From Myxococcales bacterium (lineage in GTDB: Bacteria > Myxococcota > Myxococcia > Myxococcales > Myxococcaceae), in the NCBI GenBank assembly GCA_003153055.1, contig PMBV01000351.1, forward strand, positions 5,134 through 12,405: a stretch of 7,272 nt of DNA, read 5' to 3'. This document shows, in pieces, positions 6,501 to 7,272 of the stretch (position 1 is its first letter; each line of letters starts with the position of its first letter). The translations under genes and the position numbers were made by a program. Under the pieces are notes generated by a model. The model worked only from the letters and a program-made list of their open reading frames with translations. It was not told the origin of the DNA and did not search any database.

Positions 6501-6728
6501 ATGAATTGGGAACAAGTGCGAGGTCAAGTGAAGCAGGTCGGTGGGAAGATGAAGGAGAAGTGGGCCAAGCTGACCGACGACGACTTGCTGCTTTTGCAGG
6601 GCAAGAAAGAGGTCTTCCTCGGCAAGCTTCAGGAGCGCACCGGGCTGGCCAAAGACGAAGCGGAGAAGCAGTTCGATTCGTTCCTCGGGGCCATAAGCGT
6701 CGAGAAGAAGCAGCACGTCAGCAAGTAG
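6501..6728 (+). CDS. CsbD-family stress-response protein
   Basis: A 75-residue soluble, highly charged protein that opens MNWEQVRGQVKQVGGKMKEK and continues KWAKLTDDDLLLLQGKKEVF. This is the usual CsbD-domain pattern of W-x-x-x-(R/K)G-x-(V/W)KQ-x-x-G followed by a WxKLTDDDL segment. The second half (GKLQERTGLAKDEAEKQFDSF) is also typical, and the length is normal for the family. CsbD proteins are small, probably helical proteins induced in general, osmotic or envelope stress in many bacteria; their molecular activity is not known. The start at 6501 was chosen because GGGAGG stands seven bases before the ATG and the homology begins at this Met. An upstream in-frame start at 6447 would add 18 unrelated residues. 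It diverges from the microprotein operon and is followed by a hairpin, which suggests a single-gene transcript. Confidence 0.92.
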   Translation: MNWEQVRGQVKQVGGKMKEKWAKLTDDDLLLLQGKKEVFLGKLQERTGLAKDEAEKQFDSFLGAISVEKKQHVSK

Positions 6729-6741
6729 GCGTCGCGGACCG

Positions 6742-6769
6742 GACTGGCGGCCGTCATGGCCGCTCAGTC
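6742..6769 (+). terminator. Hairpin terminator candidate after the CsbD gene
   Basis: GACTGGCGGCC (6742-6752) pairs with GGCCGCTCAGTC (6758-6769) around a 5-base loop, giving 11 pairs with one bulged C (6765) and one G-T pair. It starts 13 bases after the CsbD stop. There is no following T-run, so it would be a non-classical terminator or an mRNA-end stabilising structure. The remaining bases up to 6915 hold no gene I can support. Confidence 0.5.
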
Positions 6770-6915
6770 ACCGAGGAGCGCCTGTTTGAGCGGCAGCTCC
6801 GTCATTTCGATGCGATCGGTGAGCGCTTCGGGCGCAAGGCTTCAGGAACACGTCGGGCCGAGGTGGCCCGGAAGCTGCTTGGTCGATGCCCAACCAAAAG
6901 GTGATGGGAACTCAC

Positions 6916-7272
6916 ATGAGACTGCATACGTTGATTGGAATTGGAGTGGTGGCTGGCGCGGTCGGATGCGCCCACACTGGGGCGAGCCAGGCTGAAGATG
7001 GACGCGACGATGACGACCAGCAGCCGGCCGTCGAGCTGCGAGACCACCTCAGACATCACCACCGGGGTGGCATGACCCAGTTTATCGCGATGAGCCTCGA
7101 CACGCTGGGCACCGATGACGCCAAGCGCCCGCGGGTCGAGAAGATTCAGAGCGATCTGGTCGAGTGCATGGCGCCGAGCAGGGAGATCGAACGAGGGCTT
7201 CTGCTGACCTTGGCCGATGGCGTGGCGCGAGGGGCCGTGGCCTCCGCCGAGGTCGAAGAGGCGTTGGGCCAG
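6916..7272 (+). CDS. His-rich lipoprotein, Spy/CpxP-like periplasmic protein, 5' part (runs off the right edge)
   Basis: 119 codons are visible with no stop. The N-terminus, MRLHTLIGIGVVAGAVGC, is a short lipoprotein signal: a basic residue, a hydrophobic stretch, and a lipobox-like AVGC with Cys18. A low-complexity acidic stretch (EDGRDDDDQQ) follows, then a His cluster LRHHHRGG, then MTQFIAMSLDTLG, a helix with VEKIQSDLVECMAPSREIE and LLLTLADGVARG. This order (His-rich segment, then helices with a LADG-type repeat) recalls Spy/CpxP-like periplasmic chaperone or metal-response proteins annotated in myxobacteria. I recognise it by resemblance only. The ATG at 6916 fits the signal peptide; an in-frame ATG at 6904 would add four residues. 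GGGAA stands about six bases before 6916. The lipid-anchored protein would face the periplasm, where metal binding or envelope-stress sensing is plausible. Confidence 0.72.
   Translation, partial: MRLHTLIGIGVVAGAVGCAHTGASQAEDGRDDDDQQPAVELRDHLRHHHRGGMTQFIAMSLDTLGTDDAKRPRVEKIQSDLVECMAPSREIERGLLLTLADGVARGAVASAEVEEALGQ

Noticed and set aside
6149..6904. Plus-strand 251-codon frame spanning the intergenic region, CsbD and the following spacer
   Set aside because: It overlaps the well-supported CsbD gene in another frame. The last part (about 6772-6904) looks somewhat protein-like but has no start codon or ribosome-binding site of its own, so I do not call it.
1..7272. CRISPR array, tRNA, rRNA, transposase, integrase or attachment site
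   Set aside because: I saw no regularly spaced repeats, no cloverleaf or rRNA core sequence, and no transposase or integrase motif. No terminal inverted repeats flank the truncated genes near 2390 and 2620.

Overview
The window looks like chromosomal DNA from a high-GC Gram-negative bacterium. A myxobacterium-like organism (Archangium/Myxococcus relatives) is my best guess. That guess rests on the GC-rich third codon positions, the RND pump, and the look of the hydrolase C-terminus, the PLD-like protein, the MsbA-type exporter and the His-rich lipoprotein. It comes from recalled family resemblance, not from a database search.

Left part (1-2896): three gene pieces lie edge to edge and none is complete. 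An RND inner-membrane efflux pump (AcrB/HAE1 type) runs leftward off the window edge. It lacks its N-terminal part (first transmembrane helix and PN1 subdomain), and an in-frame stop sits only eight codons ahead of the first recognisable residues. It abuts, in the opposite orientation, the C-terminal third of a PhzF-family protein. About 240 bases later this switches reading frame into the C-terminal part of an alpha/beta hydrolase that ends normally. No stops or frameshifts interrupt the pieces themselves, so this is either a recent multi-step rearrangement or a mis-joined assembly.

Middle part (2982-6086, minus strand): a compact apparent operon, read right to left. It holds a 28-residue glycine-rich membrane microprotein, an MsbA-like ABC half-transporter fused to its ATPase domain, and a two-HKD phospholipase-D-like protein whose start overlaps the end of the transporter gene by 23 bases. 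The microprotein and the PLD-like gene carry the identical ribosome-binding 9-mer CGAAAGGAA at identical spacing. The transporter has no good ribosome-binding site of its own, and a hairpin lies between it and the microprotein. The likely theme is envelope or lipid handling, but no substrate can be read from the sequence.

Right part (6087-7272): a 414-base divergent intergenic region with no convincing gene, then on the plus strand a CsbD-family stress protein (75 residues), a strong hairpin just after its stop, and the start of a His-rich lipoprotein resembling Spy/CpxP-like periplasmic proteins, which runs off the right edge. CsbD, the small glycine-rich membrane protein and the Spy-like lipoprotein together suggest a general or envelope stress neighbourhood. 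I did not find a convincing new defence system, CRISPR array, tRNA, rRNA or transposase.
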